Source of the DNA: SAR116 cluster bacterium
Lineage (GTDB): Bacteria > Pseudomonadota > Alphaproteobacteria > Puniceispirillales > GCA-002684695
Direction of reading: 5' to 3'
NCBI GenBank assembly: GCA_002684695.1
Contig: NYVQ01000009.1
Coordinates: forward strand, 5,405-14,281
Length of the DNA stretch: 8,877 bases
The notes beneath the pieces are model-generated. The model worked only from the letters and a program-made list of their open reading frames with translations, was not told the origin of the DNA and searched no databases. This document shows, one piece after another, positions 8,208 through 8,877 of the stretch. Each line of letters starts with the position of its first letter. Positions within the stretch are counted from its first letter, which is position 1. A program made the position numbers and the translations under genes.

Positions 8208-8759
8208 ATGTTTATTCAAACTGAAGACACACCAAACCCACTTACTATAAAATTTCTTCCAGGGAAAGAAGTTATGAAATCGGGAACAGCTGATTTCAAA
8301 AGCAAAGATCTTTCTCAAAACTCTCCTTTAGCTTCTAGATTATTTGATATTGAAGGCATTGATGGAGTTTTTCTTGGAAGTGACTTTATTTCAGTAACAA
8401 AAAAAGAAAATGAAGAGTGGTTTTCATTGAAACCCTCAATTTTAGGAAAAATTATGGAGCACTACGCAAGTGGAGATTCAGTCTTATTGGTGAATAATAA
8501 TGAATCAACTGATGAAACTAATGATAGTGACACGGTTCAACAAATCAAAAAACTTTTGGAAACAAGAGTTCGACCTGCAGTAGCAATGGATGGAGGTGAT
8601 ATTCAATTTGAAAGTTTTGAAGATGGAATTGTTACTTTGCTCATGAAAGGCGCTTGCTCTGGTTGCCCTAGTTCTACTGCAACTCTTAAAATGGGGATTG
8701 AGAATATGCTTAGACATTATATACCAGAGGTCCAGGAAGTTCGCGCTAGTGGTATGTGA
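8208..8759 (+). CDS. Nfu-type iron-sulfur cluster carrier (NifU C-terminal domain protein)
   Basis: Nfu proteins carry a [4Fe-4S] cluster between subunits and pass it to target enzymes late in Fe-S assembly. From the ATG at 8208 the product is 183 residues. It opens with the family-typical MFIQTEDTPNPLTIKFLPG of the N-terminal Nfu domain (about 1-90). A short acidic, Asn/Ser/Thr-rich linker (about 96-110) leads to the NifU C-terminal domain (about 111-183), with RPAVAMDGGDIQF and the cluster-binding Cys150-Ser-Gly-Cys153 in KGACSGCPSSTATLKMG. This two-domain layout matches alphaproteobacterial and mitochondrial NFU1 proteins rather than E. coli NfuA, whose N-terminal domain is of degenerate A-type, or the longer nitrogen-fixation NifU scaffold. 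Nothing here points to nitrogen fixation. It lies 64 nt after trpS with its own good Shine-Dalgarno and could be the last gene of the run. An in-frame TTG at 8154 would add 18 residues without family resemblance. Confidence 0.94.
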   Translation: MFIQTEDTPNPLTIKFLPGKEVMKSGTADFKSKDLSQNSPLASRLFDIEGIDGVFLGSDFISVTKKENEEWFSLKPSILGKIMEHYASGDSVLLVNNNESTDETNDSDTVQQIKKLLETRVRPAVAMDGGDIQFESFEDGIVTLLMKGACSGCPSSTATLKMGIENMLRHYIPEVQEVRASGM

Positions 8760-8852
8760 TGATAATTTTTCTAACAAATAAATTTTCTTTTCTTATAAAT
8801 TAACTCAAAGGTAAACTTAATTTTTGAAAAAAAATAAAAGTAACTTTAGAAT

Positions 8853-8861
8853 TGATATAAT
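8853..8861 (+). promoter_or_regulatory. Possible extended -10 promoter element
   Basis: TGATATAAT matches the extended -10 pattern TGnTATAAT exactly and lies about 95 nt after the nfu stop, pointing out of the window. A gene starting just beyond 8877 could be driven from here. No TTGACA-like -35 is found at 16-18 nt; the TTGAAA at 8824-8829 is 26 nt away, too far. Because the surroundings are extremely AT-rich, a chance match remains quite possible. Confidence 0.3.
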
Positions 8862-8877
8862 TATAATTTTTATTGTT

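Noticed and set aside
8208..8759. Reading the NifU-like protein as evidence of nitrogen fixation
   Set aside because: It lacks the IscU-like and central 2Fe-2S domains of true NifU and matches the housekeeping Nfu/NFU1 layout; no nif genes are nearby.
8505..8777. Open frame of 90 codons on the - strand opposite nfu
   Set aside because: It covers the highly conserved CSGC domain of nfu in antisense and has no family resemblance, so it is read as a shadow.
8820..8835. Possible terminator hairpin ATTTTT-GAAA-AAAAAT after nfu
   Set aside because: The stem is six A-U pairs with no G-C pair, too weak for an intrinsic terminator, and such matches are common in poly-A/T DNA.
8824..8861. TTGAAA (8824-8829) as the -35 for the TATAAT at 8856-8861
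   Set aside because: The spacer is 26 nt, far from the 16-18 nt needed by the housekeeping sigma factor.
1..8877. A novel defence, mobile or biosynthetic system
   Set aside because: About 95% of the window is covered by five well-known housekeeping genes with normal lengths and motifs; no long repeats, integrase, transposase, toxin-antitoxin pair or unexplained coding region was seen.

Overview
The window is an ordinary, densely packed stretch of bacterial chromosome. Five complete genes lie on the + strand in the order mutS, glnD, murJ, trpS and an Nfu-type (NifU C-terminal domain) iron-sulfur protein. This order is a recognisable alphaproteobacterial neighbourhood. The DNA is very AT-rich, about 30% G+C by eye (one 60-base line hand-counted at 17 G/C), with short spacers and Lys/Asn/Ile-rich proteins. 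The picture fits a streamlined, probably marine, low-GC alphaproteobacterium. A full-length glnD speaks somewhat against a typical Candidatus Pelagibacter (SAR11), which is reported to lack it, so another AT-rich alphaproteobacterial lineage is a reasonable guess. The lineage cannot be fixed from this window alone.

Layout. Positions 1-181 are an AT-rich non-coding leader. mutS (182-2818, mismatch recognition ATPase) is followed after 30 nt by glnD (2849-5590, PII uridylyltransferase/uridylyl-removing enzyme). murJ (5600-7123, lipid II flippase) begins only 9 nt after the glnD stop. trpS (7145-8143, tryptophanyl-tRNA synthetase) follows after 21 nt behind a good Shine-Dalgarno. The nfu gene (8208-8759) follows a 64-nt spacer and also has a good Shine-Dalgarno. 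Positions 8760-8877 are non-coding AT-rich DNA that may carry the promoter of a gene beyond the window.

The genes do not form one pathway. They serve DNA repair, nitrogen sensing, cell-wall precursor export, tRNA charging and Fe-S cluster delivery. Their common strand and short gaps suggest co-transcription, at least from mutS to trpS. All five appear intact, with their key catalytic or ligand residues in place.

I found no RNA genes, mobile elements, CRISPR arrays, long repeats or frameshifts, and no sign of an undescribed system. The findings are modest: start-site corrections, a probable clamp-binding motif, the glnD/lineage point, the missing usp gene and one promoter candidate.
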